Part shown: positions 1 through 8,267 of the stretch, one piece after another
Position numbering within the stretch: the first letter of the stretch is position 1
Layout of the letters: every line of letters begins with the position of its first letter
Source of the DNA: Albimonas donghaensis
GTDB lineage: Bacteria > Pseudomonadota > Alphaproteobacteria > Rhodobacterales > Rhodobacteraceae
Assembly (NCBI RefSeq): GCF_900106695.1
Contig: NZ_FNMZ01000003.1
Location: 1-64,000, forward strand
Direction: 5' to 3'
DNA: 64,000 nt
The notes under the pieces: model-generated
The model's database searches: none
Told to the model about the DNA's origin: nothing
Seen by the model: the letters and a program-made list of their open reading frames with translations, nothing else
Position numbers and translations under genes: made by a program

Positions 1-75
1 ACGCCCCGCGACTTCTGCGGCAGCAGCGGCTGGATGATCGCCCATTCCCGGTCGGTCAGTTCGTGACGGCGCATC
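1..75 (-). mobile_element. IS5-family transposase, N-terminal fragment (cut by window edge)
   Basis: The reverse strand from 75 down to the edge encodes 25 residues beginning MRRHELTDREWAIIQPLLP, the standard start of IS5-family (DUF4096, IS427-like group) transposases. A strong ribosome-binding site AAGGAGG lies just upstream of the ATG. Only the 5' end is in the window, so whether the element is intact cannot be judged. The element's end should lie to the right of the start codon, before the rpoH terminator. Confidence 0.85.
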
Positions 76-328
76 GATACCTCCTTCTTTCGGAGGTTGA
101 ATCAAAGATTCGAGGTCATGGGAATCCCGTTTTTGGGGACGCGCCCTAGGGCCGCGACGAGCCCCCCGCCGCCCCCCGGGGGCACGGCGAAGGCCTCGCC
201 GGATCGCCAACCACGCGCCGCTCGCCCCGGCGCCGCCGGGCGCCCCCGGTTCAGCGCGGCGCGGGCGCGGCGTCGAAGCACGCGTCCGGCCCGACGCGCC
301 GCCTCCGAAGCCGCCGCCTCGCGCCACG
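76..328. other. Insertion-sequence end and gene-free spacer
   Basis: No convincing gene. The left part carries the transposase leader, an AT-richer stretch with GAATC-AAA-GATTC (a short inverted repeat at about 99-111), and GGGAATCCC (about 120-128), which may lie in the terminal inverted repeat. A CTAG at about 147-150 could be the insertion target, since IS5-type elements favour short TA-containing targets. The exact boundary cannot be set without the other end of the element. The remainder is GC-rich spacer. Confidence 0.4.
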
Positions 329-360
329 AAAAAGGCCGGGCGCCCGGGCCCGGCCTTTTT
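329..360 (-). terminator. Rho-independent terminator of rpoH
   Basis: An A5 / GGCCGGGC ... GCCCGGCC / T5 hairpin lies 33 bases past the rpoH stop codon. Its stem is symmetrical with T tracts on both strands, so it could stop transcription from either side and would shield rpoH from the insertion element. Confidence 0.9.
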
Positions 361-392
361 CGTCCGATACGCCCCCGAAAGGGCCGCGCGGG

Positions 393-1292
393 TCAGGCCA
401 CCTCGCGGATCATGCCCTTCTCGGCGGCCAGGTCGCGCATCCGTTTCTGCAGCTTCTCGAAGGCCCGCACCTCGATCTGGCGCACCCGCTCGCGGCTGAC
501 GCCATAGACCTTGGACAGGTCCTCCAGCGTCACTGGATCGTCCTTCAGCCGACGCTCGGTCAGGATATGGCGCTCCCGCTCGTTGAGGCTCTCCATCGAC
601 TCCATCAGCAGGCTGCGGCGGCTTTCGAGCTCATTGCGCTCGGCGTATTCCGCGGCTTGGTCGGCGTCGTCGTCGGCGAGCCAGTCCTGCCATTCGGCCG
701 ACCCCTCCCCGTCCGATTTCAGCGGCGCGTTCAGCGAGGCGTCCCCGCCCGAGAGCCGCCGGTTCATGGCGATCACCTCGGTCTCGTTCACCCCGAGATT
801 CTTGGCGATCGTCGCCACGTTCTCGGGCCGCATGTCGCCCTCTTCCAGCGCGCCGATGCGGTTCTTGGCCTTGCGCAGGTTGAAGAACAGCTTCTTCTGC
901 GCCGCGGTCGTGCCCATCTTCACCAGCGACCAGGACCGCAGGATGTATTCCTGGATCGAGGCGCGGATCCACCACATCGCATAGGTCGCGAGCCGGAAGC
1001 CGCGTTCGGGATCGAAGCGCTTGACCGCCTGCATCAGCCCGACATTGGCCTCCGAGATCACCTCGGCCGTCGGCAGCCCGTAGCCGCGATAGCCCATGGC
1101 GATCTTGGCCGCGAGCCGCAGATGCGAGGTCACCATCTTGTGGGCCGCATCCTTGTCCTCGTGGTCGGTCCAGGCCTTGGCGAGCATGTATTCCTCTTCC
1201 GGCTCCAGCATCGGAAACTTGCGGATTTCCTGCAGGTAGCGCGAAAGGCCCTGTTCCGGCGACGGGGCCGGCAGTCTGGCGTAGGTGCTCAT
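393..1292 (-). CDS. rpoH: RNA polymerase heat-shock sigma factor RpoH (sigma-32)
   Basis: A 299-residue sigma-70-family factor directing RNA polymerase to heat-shock and, in Rhodobacterales, photo-oxidative stress promoters. Region 2 is clear (GYRGYGLPTAEVISEANVG then RFDPERGFRLATYAMWWIR), followed by the RpoH box AQKKLFFNLR that separates sigma-32 from RpoD. A C-terminal region 4 helix-turn-helix contains VSRERVRQIE. I chose the ATG at 1292 (MSTYARLP) because GAAGGAGGG sits just upstream; an in-frame ATG 24 codons earlier lacks conserved sequence. Length matches the usual 290-300 residues. Rhodobacterales often carry two RpoH paralogs, and the sequence alone does not say which one this is. 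Confidence 0.96.
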   Translation of the reverse strand: MSTYARLPAPSPEQGLSRYLQEIRKFPMLEPEEEYMLAKAWTDHEDKDAAHKMVTSHLRLAAKIAMGYRGYGLPTAEVISEANVGLMQAVKRFDPERGFRLATYAMWWIRASIQEYILRSWSLVKMGTTAAQKKLFFNLRKAKNRIGALEEGDMRPENVATIAKNLGVNETEVIAMNRRLSGGDASLNAPLKSDGEGSAEWQDWLADDDADQAAEYAERNELESRRSLLMESMESLNERERHILTERRLKDDPVTLEDLSKVYGVSRERVRQIEVRAFEKLQKRMRDLAAEKGMIREVA

Positions 1293-1414
1293 GTCTCGTC
1301 CCTCCTTCGGAGCGTCCGGACCGGCGACCGTCCCCGACAAGCGGCGAACGGAGATGCGGTTCACGCGGGCGCGCGATGTCTTGCGGCGGACACGTCACGC
1401 CCGCCGAACTTTTC

Positions 1415-1443
1415 GATATGGTCGCCCGTACCTGTGAATACAA
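1415..1443 (-). promoter_or_regulatory. Predicted sigma-70 promoter of rpoH
   Basis: On the reverse strand TTGTAT (1443-1438) and CATATC (1420-1415) are separated by exactly 17 bases, in an AT-richer patch about 120 bases upstream of the rpoH start. No other good -35/-10 pair is visible in the rluD-rpoH gap. This is a pattern match only. Confidence 0.4.
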
Positions 1444-1507
1444 CGTTTACGCCGGTTACGAGACGGTGAGGCGCCGAAACATGGACAGTCCTGAACCGGC
1501 GCCCGCC

Positions 1508-2662
1508 TCAGAGCCCCAGCGCCCCGGTCAGCGCCGCGAAATCGGCGGGCGGAGCGCTCTCGAACCGCATCACCTCGCCGGTCACCGGATGCGCGAAGCC
1601 CAGCACGGCGGCGTGCAGCGCCTGGCGGGGGAAGTCGTCCAGCGCGGCGCGGACCTCGGGCTCCAGCCCCGCGGCCGCCTTGCGCGAGCGCCCGCCATAG
1701 GTCGCGTCGCCGACCAGCGGATGCCCGAGCCACGACAGATGCACGCGGATCTGATGGGTGCGCCCGGTCTCCAGCACGCAGCGGATCAGGGAGGCGACGG
1801 GGCGCAGCTCCGGCCCGAAGCGCGCCTCGGCCCGCAGATGGGTGACGGCCCGGCGGCCGGCGGTCCGGGTCACCGCCATGCGCTTGCGGTCGCCGCGATG
1901 GCGATCCAGATGCGTCTCGATCCGCAGCCAGCCGCTGCCCGCGTCCTCCACCCCCGGCAGCCCCACGGCGCGGGGATCGGCGGTCGAGGGCGCGCCCCAG
2001 GCCACGGCGAGGTATTCCCGCTCCAGGTCATGCGCCGCGAACAGCGCCGACAGGCCCTGATGCGCCGCGTCGGTCTTGGCCACGACCAGAAGGCCCGACG
2101 TGTCCTTGTCGATGCGATGCACGATGCCCGGGCGCACCTCGCCGCCGATGCCGGCCAGACGGCCCGCGCAATGGTGCAGCAGCGCGTTGACCAGGGTGCC
2201 GTCCCAGGCGCCGGGGGCGGGGTGCACGACCATGCCGGCGGGCTTGTCGACCACCAGCAGGGCGTCGTCCTCGTAGACCACGTTCAGCGGGATCGCCTCG
2301 GGCTGCGGCGTCGCGGCGACCGGGGCCGGGAGGGCCACCACGAAGACCTCCCCGGCCTTGACTTTGGTCCGCGCGTCGCGCACCGCCTCCCCGGTCCCGG
2401 CGCGGGTCACCGCCCCGGCCTCGGTCAGCGCGCGCAGGCGCGAACGGCTGAGCCAGGGCGGCGCCGCCGCCGCCAGGGCCTTGTCGAGCCGGGCGCCCGC
2501 CAGCGCCGCGTCGACGCGGAATTCCAGCGGGCCGCCGGCGTCCGGCGGCGCAGGGGCCGCATCGGGTGCGGCGGGGGGCGCGACGGAGGGCGCGGCGGGG
2601 GGACCTGCGGGGGCCGCCGGGGCGTCATCGTCGTCGTCGAAATCATCGAGGGGCTCTGTCAT
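1508..2662 (-). CDS. rluD: RluA-family 23S rRNA pseudouridine synthase (RluD type)
   Basis: A 384-residue pseudouridine synthase predicted to modify uridines in helix 69 of 23S rRNA. A low-complexity acidic and Ala/Pro leader (about residues 1-55) precedes an S4-like RNA-binding domain (LDKALAAAAPPWLSRSRL). The catalytic domain follows with the signature HRIDKDTSGLLVVAK, whose Asp is the nucleophile, and the downstream GRTHQIRVH motif. The ATG at 2662 is chosen because homologues begin near here; the reading frame stays open further upstream but overlaps the divergent gene. It is co-oriented with rpoH, 215 bases away. The long acidic/Pro leader is unusual for RluD and could mean the functional start is later. 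Confidence 0.92.
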   Translation of the reverse strand: MTEPLDDFDDDDDAPAAPAGPPAAPSVAPPAAPDAAPAPPDAGGPLEFRVDAALAGARLDKALAAAAPPWLSRSRLRALTEAGAVTRAGTGEAVRDARTKVKAGEVFVVALPAPVAATPQPEAIPLNVVYEDDALLVVDKPAGMVVHPAPGAWDGTLVNALLHHCAGRLAGIGGEVRPGIVHRIDKDTSGLLVVAKTDAAHQGLSALFAAHDLEREYLAVAWGAPSTADPRAVGLPGVEDAGSGWLRIETHLDRHRGDRKRMAVTRTAGRRAVTHLRAEARFGPELRPVASLIRCVLETGRTHQIRVHLSWLGHPLVGDATYGGRSRKAAAGLEPEVRAALDDFPRQALHAAVLGFAHPVTGEVMRFESAPPADFAALTGALGL

Positions 2663-3014
2663 GGCCGCGAACCTATCCGGACCTGAAGACGAGGACGAGA
2701 ACGACTTTCCGGAACCTCCGCGCCTGAAGCTTCTGCGCCGGACGGTGATGGGCCTGACCGTGACCATGGGGCTGGGCATGGTGGTCATCGCCTCGACCGT
2801 GGCCTTCCGGCTGGTGGCCTCGGCGCCGGCCCCGGTTCCGGTGCGGGCCGAGGCGCTGGACCTGCCCGCGGGCCAGGAGATCACCGCGCTGGGCGCCTCG
2901 CCCGCGGAGATCCTGGTGACCACCCGCGACGCGGACGGGGCGGAGCGGCTGTTCGTCTTCCGCCGCGCCGACGGGAACCGCCTGTCGGAGACCCCGATCC
3001 GTCGCGAGGACTGA
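2661..3014 (+). CDS. DUF6476-type single-pass membrane protein
   Basis: A 117-residue protein: an acidic cytoplasmic N terminus (GPEDEDENDFPEPP), then LKLLRRTVMGLTVTMGLGMV beginning one transmembrane segment (about residues 28-50), then a roughly 65-residue soluble domain ending in FVFRRADGNRLSETPI. This matches the small family next to rluD in Rhodobacterales (DUF6476); its function is unknown. Its ATG and the ATG of rluD share the palindrome CATG, so each promoter must lie inside or upstream of the other's coding sequence. No strong Shine-Dalgarno is seen. Confidence 0.8.
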   Translation: MAANLSGPEDEDENDFPEPPRLKLLRRTVMGLTVTMGLGMVVIASTVAFRLVASAPAPVPVRAEALDLPAGQEITALGASPAEILVTTRDADGAERLFVFRRADGNRLSETPIRRED

Positions 3015-3180
3015 GACCAGGCCCGCCGGCGCCGATCCGCGAATCGCCATCGGGGTTGGCGCGGCGCCGTTCCGCCGCGGCAAGCGCCCGTTTTTCCATG
3101 TCTTCCGGCCGCGCTCCCGGCCGATCAGCGAAAGCGGGCGCCGTATTTCGGAAACCTCGCGGGAACCCTTCCGGGCGCTA

Positions 3181-3207
3181 TTGACAGTCCCCCCCGCAAG
3201 GCATTAC
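3181..3207 (+). promoter_or_regulatory. Predicted promoter of tRNA-Glu
   Basis: A perfect TTGACA at 3181-3186 lies 50 bases before the mature tRNA. The -10 region (CATTAC, 3202-3207, spacing 15) is poor. Stable-RNA promoters in Rhodobacterales often combine a consensus -35 with a weak -10, so this is plausible but unproven. Confidence 0.45.
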
Positions 3208-3236
3208 TCCCCGCCGCAACGCAAGCGAGGCCGCAA

Positions 3237-3311
3237 GTCCCCATCGTCTAGCGGTTAGGACGTCACCCTCTCACGGTGAAAACAGGGGTTCGATTCCCCT
3301 TGGGGATACCA
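3237..3311 (+). tRNA. tRNA-Glu (anticodon CUC)
   Basis: A 75-base cloverleaf: acceptor GTCCCCA pairs with TGGGGAT (first pair a G-U wobble), D-arm with GCGGTTAGG, anticodon stem GTCACC/GGTGA around loop CTCTCAC with anticodon CTC at 3270-3272, T-arm AGGGGTTCGATTCCCCT, and encoded CCA at 3309-3311. It reads GAG, a very common Glu codon in such a GC-rich genome. A GAAA-loop terminator follows. Confidence 0.97.
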
Positions 3312-3332
3312 ATTTCGCCTCGCTTGCGATCC

Positions 3333-3360
3333 CGGGCCGACGCCGAAAGGCGTCGGCCCG
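3333..3360 (+). terminator. Terminator hairpin after tRNA-Glu
   Basis: A perfect 12-bp stem CGGGCCGACGCC / GGCGTCGGCCCG closes a GAAA tetraloop (3345-3348), starting 22 bases after the tRNA CCA and followed by the moderately T-rich GTTGCGTTTCG. The rest of the gap to 3643 holds no gene; only the palindrome at 3574-3585 stands out. Confidence 0.8.
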
Positions 3361-3573
3361 TTGCGTTTCGGCCCCCCGTCCTCGTCGACGGCCCCGCGCC
3401 TCCCGGACCCGCCCCCCTCTCCTCCGCGCGCGCCCCTCGGCGCGCCGGCACTGGCGCTCCACGCAAGACTCGCCCCGTCCCCCGACGCATGATCCGCGCC
3501 AAGAGCGACGCGCTCCCCCGGCCACAGTTCCGACATGCGGAACAGGCGCGACGCTTGCGACGCTTTTAACCGA

Positions 3574-3585
3574 CCGCTTAAGCGG
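3574..3585. promoter_or_regulatory. Perfect 12-bp palindrome, candidate operator upstream of the thiolase
   Basis: CCGCTTAAGCGG is a perfect inverted repeat in an AT-richer stretch 58 bases before the thiolase ATG. Weak promoter-like hexamers flank it (TTTAAC near 3565 and TAGTCT near 3588, spacing 17), so a bound protein would sit between -35 and -10. The symmetry resembles TetR-type operators; the regulator is unknown. Confidence 0.35.
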
Positions 3586-3643
3586 ACTAGTCTCGCGCCG
3601 AACCCCGGCCGCGAAGGCCAAGGAACACCGGAGAGGATTCGTC

Positions 3644-4879
3644 ATGTCGGAAGCCTATATCGTGGATCACTGCCGCACCCCGCGCGGCATCGGCAAGGTC
3701 GGCAAGGGCGCGCTGGCCGACATGCATCCCCAGCATCTCGGGGCCGCGGTGCTGTCCGCCCTGCGCGACCGCAACAACATCGACACCGCCAAGGTCGACG
3801 ACATCATCTGGGGCACCTCCAACCAGACCGGCAGCCAGGGCGGCGATCTCGGCCGCATGTCGGCGCTGGACGCGGGCTATGACGTGCGCGCCTCGGGCGT
3901 GACGCTGGACCGGTTCTGCGGCTCGGGCCTCACCGTCGCGGCGCTGGGCTCGGCCACCGTGATGTCGGGCCTGCAGGACGTGGTGATCTCCGGCGGCTGC
4001 GAGATGATGTCCTTCTCCTTCTCCCCCGAAGGCCGCCGCAAGGTCGGGCTCGACGGCGGCAACATGCGCCTGCGCGACGTCCACCCGCAGGTGGCCCAAG
4101 GCGTGTGCGCCGACGCCATCGCCTCGATCGAGGGCATCTCCCGCCGCGCCACCGAGGAGCTGGCGGTCGAGAGCCAGAAGCGCGCCGCCGCCGCGATCGC
4201 CGACGGCCGGTTCGAGAAGTCGCTGATCAAGGTCCACAAGGCCGACGGCACGCTGGCGCTGGACCATGAGGAGTTCCCCCGCCCGCAGACCACGCTGGAG
4301 ACGCTGGCCGCCCTGAAGCCGTCCTTCGAGGCGATGATGGACTACCCGCTGGACGACACCGGCGTCACCCATGGCCAGCTGATCCGCAAGGCCTACCCGG
4401 ACCTGAAGATCGAGCATATCCACCATGCCGGCAACTCGTCGGGCGTGGTCGACGGCGCGGCGGCGATCCTGATCGCCTCCAAGTCCGCCTGCGACGCCAA
4501 CGGCTGGAAGCCGCGCGCCAAGATCGTGACCGCGGTGAATATCGGCGACAGCCCGGAGCTGATGCTCAACGCCCCCGTCCCCGCCGCCCGCAAGGCGCTG
4601 GAGCGGGCCGGCCTGACCCCGGACGACATCGACCTGTGGGAGGTCAACGAGGCCTTCGCCGTGGTCGCCGAGAAGTTCATCCGCGACTTCAAGCTGGACC
4701 GCGACAAGGTCAATGTCTGCGGCGGCGCGATCGCGCTGGGCCACCCGATCGGCTGCACCGGCGCCATCCTGATCGGCACCCTGATCGACGAGCTGGAGCG
4801 TCAGGACAAGAAGCGCGGCCTGGTCACCATGTGCGCCGCCGGCGGCATGGCCCCCGCGCTGATCATCGAGCGGGTCTGA
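3644..4879 (+). CDS. Acetyl-CoA acetyltransferase (thiolase family)
   Basis: A 411-residue thiolase catalysing reversible transfer of an acyl unit between CoA thioesters. It shows the N-terminal nucleophile motif DRFCGSGL (Cys92), the NEAFAV loop, GGAIALGHPIGCTG (His367) and the C-terminal CAAGGMAPA (Cys397), so the catalytic set is complete. The ATG at 3644 follows GGAGAGG at a good distance. It stands alone between the tRNA-Glu terminator and a strong 3' terminator. Unlike phbA or fadA it has no phbB or fadB neighbour, so biosynthetic (acetoacetyl-CoA) and degradative (beta-oxidation) roles cannot be separated from context. Confidence 0.93.
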   Translation: MSEAYIVDHCRTPRGIGKVGKGALADMHPQHLGAAVLSALRDRNNIDTAKVDDIIWGTSNQTGSQGGDLGRMSALDAGYDVRASGVTLDRFCGSGLTVAALGSATVMSGLQDVVISGGCEMMSFSFSPEGRRKVGLDGGNMRLRDVHPQVAQGVCADAIASIEGISRRATEELAVESQKRAAAAIADGRFEKSLIKVHKADGTLALDHEEFPRPQTTLETLAALKPSFEAMMDYPLDDTGVTHGQLIRKAYPDLKIEHIHHAGNSSGVVDGAAAILIASKSACDANGWKPRAKIVTAVNIGDSPELMLNAPVPAARKALERAGLTPDDIDLWEVNEAFAVVAEKFIRDFKLDRDKVNVCGGAIALGHPIGCTGAILIGTLIDELERQDKKRGLVTMCAAGGMAPALIIERV

Positions 4880-4924
4880 TCCGGGCAGGAGCGGCCGCCC
4901 GGCCGCTCCTGCGCCGAAACGCGA

Positions 4925-4960
4925 AGCGCGGCGCTCCCCCCGGAGCGCCGCGCTTTTTTT
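4925..4960. terminator. Strong terminator between the thiolase and the leftward catabolic operon
   Basis: A 13-bp stem AGCGCGGCGCTCC / GGAGCGCCGCGCT encloses CCCC and runs into seven T residues on the + strand. It ends thiolase transcription. On the minus strand it lies 54 bases past the end of the eight-gene operon but lacks a T tract in that direction. Confidence 0.9.
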
Positions 4961-5013
4961 CGCCCGGAACCGAGGGCGGGCGCCGCCCCGCCGACCCGCC
5001 GCCCTCCGGCCGT

Positions 5014-6153
5014 CTAGAGCGTCTCGCCCGCCGCCCGCAGGGCGCCGCCCCACTTGGCGAGCCACCAGCCGTATTGTTCGGGCCAGTCCTCGAAATCGCC
5101 GGTCAGGCCGAAATGCTCGGCGGCGTGGCGGGCCCAGTAGGGGTCGTAGAGCATCTGGCGGGCGAGGTAGATGAGGTCGGCGTCCCCGTCCTGCAGCAGC
5201 TTCTCCGCAAGGTCCGGCGTGCGGATCATGCCCACGGCGCCGGTGGCGATCCCGGCCTCCCGCTTCACCTGGGCGGCGAAGGGCGCCTGGTAGGCCGGGC
5301 CGCGCTTGAGGTTGGAATTGGTGGCCCCCGCCACCAGATTGCCCCCGGTCGAGCAGTCCACCAGGTCGACCCCGAGCGCCTTCAGCTCCCGCGCGAAGAT
5401 CACGCTGTCCTCGATCTCCCACCCGCCGTCGATCCAGTCGGTGGCCGAGATCCGCACGAACAGCGGGGTCGCGGACGGCAGCGCCGCGCGCACCGCCCGC
5501 GCCACCTCCAGCGGGAAGCGCATGCGGTTTTCGAGGCCGCCGCCGTAGTCGTCGGTGCGGAAATTCGCCAGCGGGCTGAGAAAGCTCTGCAGCAGATAGC
5601 CATGGGCCATGTGCAGCTCGATCACGTCGAAGCCGGCCAGCACCGCGCGCCGGCAGGCCGCCACGAAGGCGTCGCGCACGCCCACGAGACCGTCGGGGGT
5701 CAGGGGTTCGGGCGTCGGCCACCCCTCCCCCAACGGCCGGTCGGAGGGCCCGCGGGCCTGCCAGCTCTCCTCCCCCATCTCCCGGTCGCGGTCGGTCAGG
5801 GGGCCGTTGCCGCGGAACGCCCGCTGCTGGCCGGACTTGCGGCCGCCATGGTTGATCTGGATCGCGGCCTTCGCCCCGTGCGCCTTGATCCCGCGGGCGA
5901 TGGCGGCCATGCCCTCGATCTGGCCGTCCTCCCACAATCCCGGATCGCCGTTGGTGATCCGCCCGGGACGCGAGACCGAGGTCTGCTCCACATAGACCAG
6001 CCCGGCGCCGCCCATGGCGAACTGCCCGTAATGCACGAGGTGGAAGGGCGTGACATAGCCGTTCTCGGCCGAATACATGCCCATCGGCGACACCACGATG
6101 CGGTTGCGCAGCTCCACGCCGCGGAAGGTCGCCGGTTCGAAGAGTTTCACCAC
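5014..6153 (-). CDS. NADH:flavin oxidoreductase, YqjM/NamA-type ene-reductase
   Basis: A 379-residue FMN-dependent TIM-barrel enzyme of the Old Yellow Enzyme family. Visible motifs are [23 protein letters not shown], shortened here to its core VVSPMGMYS, then [23 protein letters not shown] and a C-terminal [19 protein letters not shown]. The last is typical of the class III (YqjM-like) enzymes that reduce activated C=C bonds. GTGGTGA joins it to the preceding CoA-transferase: the start (GTG at 6153 or 6150) overlaps the upstream stop, indicating translational coupling. As the last gene of the operon it probably reduces an enoyl intermediate made by its neighbours. Confidence 0.88.
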   Translation of the reverse strand: MVKLFEPATFRGVELRNRIVVSPMGMYSAENGYVTPFHLVHYGQFAMGGAGLVYVEQTSVSRPGRITNGDPGLWEDGQIEGMAAIARGIKAHGAKAAIQINHGGRKSGQQRAFRGNGPLTDRDREMGEESWQARGPSDRPLGEGWPTPEPLTPDGLVGVRDAFVAACRRAVLAGFDVIELHMAHGYLLQSFLSPLANFRTDDYGGGLENRMRFPLEVARAVRAALPSATPLFVRISATDWIDGGWEIEDSVIFARELKALGVDLVDCSTGGNLVAGATNSNLKRGPAYQAPFAAQVKREAGIATGAVGMIRTPDLAEKLLQDGDADLIYLARQMLYDPYWARHAAEHFGLTGDFEDWPEQYGWWLAKWGGALRAAGETL

Positions 6154-7379
6154 GTCTGGGGCTCCTGCGAAGAGACGATGGCCCCGGCGCGGGCCAGGGC
6201 CTCGATTTCGGGGGACGAAAGGCCGAGGACCGAGGCCAGCACATCGGCGTTGTGCTCTCCCAGCCGGGCCGAGGGGACGTAATCGGGCACGGCCGCGTCG
6301 TGCAGGATCACCGGGCTGCGATGCACGAGGATGTCGCCGTATTCGGGATGGGCGATCTCGCGCAGCATGCCGCGGGCATGCAGATGCGGGTCGCGGGTGA
6401 CTTCCAGCAGGTCGCGCACCGCGGCGCAGGGCACCTTGGCGGCCTTGCAGCGGGCCACGATCTCGGCCCGCGGCAGGGTCTCGGTCCACGCCGACACCAG
6501 CGCGTCGAGCGCGTCGATATGGGCAAGCCGGTCGCGCACGGCGGCGAAGCGCGGGTCGTCGTCCAGCTCCGGCCGCTCCATGGCGCGGGTCAGGCCGGTC
6601 CAGTGGTTCTCGTTGACCGAGATGATGGCGACATGGCCGTCGGCGGCCGGGTAGACGTTGTAGGGCGCCTCGGCGAGCCCCCCGTGCCGGTTGCCGGTGC
6701 GCGGCGCCGGGGCCTGGCTGTTGAACACGTCGGCGAGGTTGGAGGCCATGGCGGGATAGGCGGTCTCGACCATCGCGATCTCCACCAGCCGGCCGCGGCC
6801 GGTGGTCTTGCGTTCGTAAAGCGCGGTGAGGATCCCGGCATAGAGATGCACGCCCGAGATGAAATCGGTGATCGCCGGCCCCGCCTTCACCGGCGGTCCG
6901 TCCGGAAAGCCGGTGACCGACATGATCCCCGACGCCGCCTGGATGGTCAGGTCCATGGCGAGGTTGTCCCGGTCCGGCCCCGACAGCCCGTAGCCGGAGG
7001 CCGAGGCGTAGATCAGCCCCGGATTGATCTCGCGCAGGGTCTCGTAGCCGGCGCCGAGCCGGTCGAGCACGCCGGGGGCGTAGTTCTCCAGCAGCACGTC
7101 GGCCCTGGCGGCCAGCGCGCGCAGCAGCGCGGCCCCCTCCTCGGTCTTCAGGTCGAGGCTGACATTGCGCTTGTTGGCGTTGAGCATGGCGAAGGGCACG
7201 GCGTTCCCGCGTGAGATGCGGGCCCGGTGGCGGACCGGCTCGCCGCGCGGCGGCTCGATCTTGATCACGTCGGCGCCGGCCTGGGCCAGCAGGAAGCCCG
7301 CATAGGGCCCCTGGTAGACCTGCCCGAGGTCGAGCACGGTGATCCCCGCGAGGGGCGCGGATTGGGTCTCAGAAACCAT
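6147..7379 (-). CDS. CaiB/BaiF-family (class III) CoA-transferase
   Basis: A 410-residue protein expected to move CoA between carboxylic acids through an aspartyl-CoA anhydride. The N-terminal LDLGQVYQGPYAGFLLA and IKIEPPRGE, the NANKRNVSLDLKT stretch and the YGLSGP motif are characteristic of the family. Length matches the usual 380-410 residues. The gene overlaps the amidohydrolase by 11 bases and the ene-reductase by 7, so the three are translated from one message. In this setting it probably activates the acid imported by the adjacent ABC transporter, or the product of the amidohydrolase. The acid itself cannot be inferred. Confidence 0.9.
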   Translation of the reverse strand: MVSETQSAPLAGITVLDLGQVYQGPYAGFLLAQAGADVIKIEPPRGEPVRHRARISRGNAVPFAMLNANKRNVSLDLKTEEGAALLRALAARADVLLENYAPGVLDRLGAGYETLREINPGLIYASASGYGLSGPDRDNLAMDLTIQAASGIMSVTGFPDGPPVKAGPAITDFISGVHLYAGILTALYERKTTGRGRLVEIAMVETAYPAMASNLADVFNSQAPAPRTGNRHGGLAEAPYNVYPAADGHVAIISVNENHWTGLTRAMERPELDDDPRFAAVRDRLAHIDALDALVSAWTETLPRAEIVARCKAAKVPCAAVRDLLEVTRDPHLHARGMLREIAHPEYGDILVHRSPVILHDAAVPDYVPSARLGEHNADVLASVLGLSSPEIEALARAGAIVSSQEPQTW

Positions 7380-8229
7380 AGAGCCTCGCGGGGTTGTCGA
7401 TCAGGATCCTGCGCCGGGTCTCCGCGTCGGGCACGCAGTCATGCAGGAGGCGCAGCAGGACCTGCAGGTCGGGCGTGGTCGCCTCCGTGTGGCCGACATG
7501 CGGCCAGTCGCTGCCCCACACCACCTGATCCGGCGCGGCGGCGACGATCGCCCGCATGAACTGCGCGGTGTCGGCATAGGGCGCGCCCGTCCGCGTGTTG
7601 CGGTCGGCGCCCGAGATCTTGGTCCAGTAGCGCCCGGTCTTCAGCCGGTCGAGAAAGCCGAGGTAGTCGGGATGCTCCGCCCCCTTGTCGGCCATGGTCC
7701 GGCACATGTGATCCACCACGAAATCCAGCGGCAGCTTCTCCAGCGCCGGGGCGGCTTCGGCGAGGTCGGAGCACTCGATCCAGAGCTGGGCGTGCCAGCC
7801 GCGCTCGGCGATGCGGGGGGCGAGCTTCACCAGGTCCTCGAACATCGTCCCCTGGGTGGAGACCGGCTTGCCGTCCTGGCGGATCATGGTGACCCGCACG
7901 GCGCGGAAACCCGCGTCGGTCAGCGCGTCCAGCCGGCGGTCGGAGACGTCGGGATCCAGGATCGCGGTGGCGCGCAGCCGGTCGGGAAAGCGTTTCAGCG
8001 CGTCGAAGGTGACGGCGTTGTCCTCCCCCGAGCCGACCGCGTGCACGATCACGCCGCGGGTGGCGCCGGTCCGTTCCCACATGGCGAAGGCGTCCTCCGC
8101 CGAGAACACCTGCGAGGGGGTGAACCTGCCCTCCTGCTGCTGGGGGAAGCGGTCGAAGGGGCCGTAGATGTGGAAATGGCAGTCGCAACTGCCTTCGGGC
8201 AGGCGCAGCGGGGCGGTGTCGTCTTGCAT
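7369..8229 (-). CDS. TIM-barrel metal-dependent hydrolase (amidohydrolase 2; PDC-lactonase-like)
   Basis: A 286-residue COG3618-type hydrolase. The N-terminal DCHFHIYG supplies the HxH metal-binding pair, and VWGSDWPHVGH near the C terminus supplies the conserved Asp and His of this superfamily. The overall pattern resembles 2-pyrone-4,6-dicarboxylate lactonase (LigI) and related lactonases. It begins 38 bases after livF and overlaps the CoA-transferase, placing it inside the transport operon. A ring-opening hydrolysis of a lactone or cyclic acid before CoA activation would fit, but this is inference; similar enzymes act on many lactones and amides. Confidence 0.85.
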   Translation of the reverse strand: MQDDTAPLRLPEGSCDCHFHIYGPFDRFPQQQEGRFTPSQVFSAEDAFAMWERTGATRGVIVHAVGSGEDNAVTFDALKRFPDRLRATAILDPDVSDRRLDALTDAGFRAVRVTMIRQDGKPVSTQGTMFEDLVKLAPRIAERGWHAQLWIECSDLAEAAPALEKLPLDFVVDHMCRTMADKGAEHPDYLGFLDRLKTGRYWTKISGADRNTRTGAPYADTAQFMRAIVAAAPDQVVWGSDWPHVGHTEATTPDLQVLLRLLHDCVPDAETRRRILIDNPARLYGF

Positions 8230-8267
8230 GTCGGGTCTTCTCCCTGTGGTCGCGGCGCGGCCCGCGT

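Noticed and set aside
3587-6244. 885-codon minus-strand frame spanning the thiolase and ene-reductase region
   Set aside because: It runs through the thiolase in antisense and the ene-reductase in a wrong frame, with low-complexity sequence.
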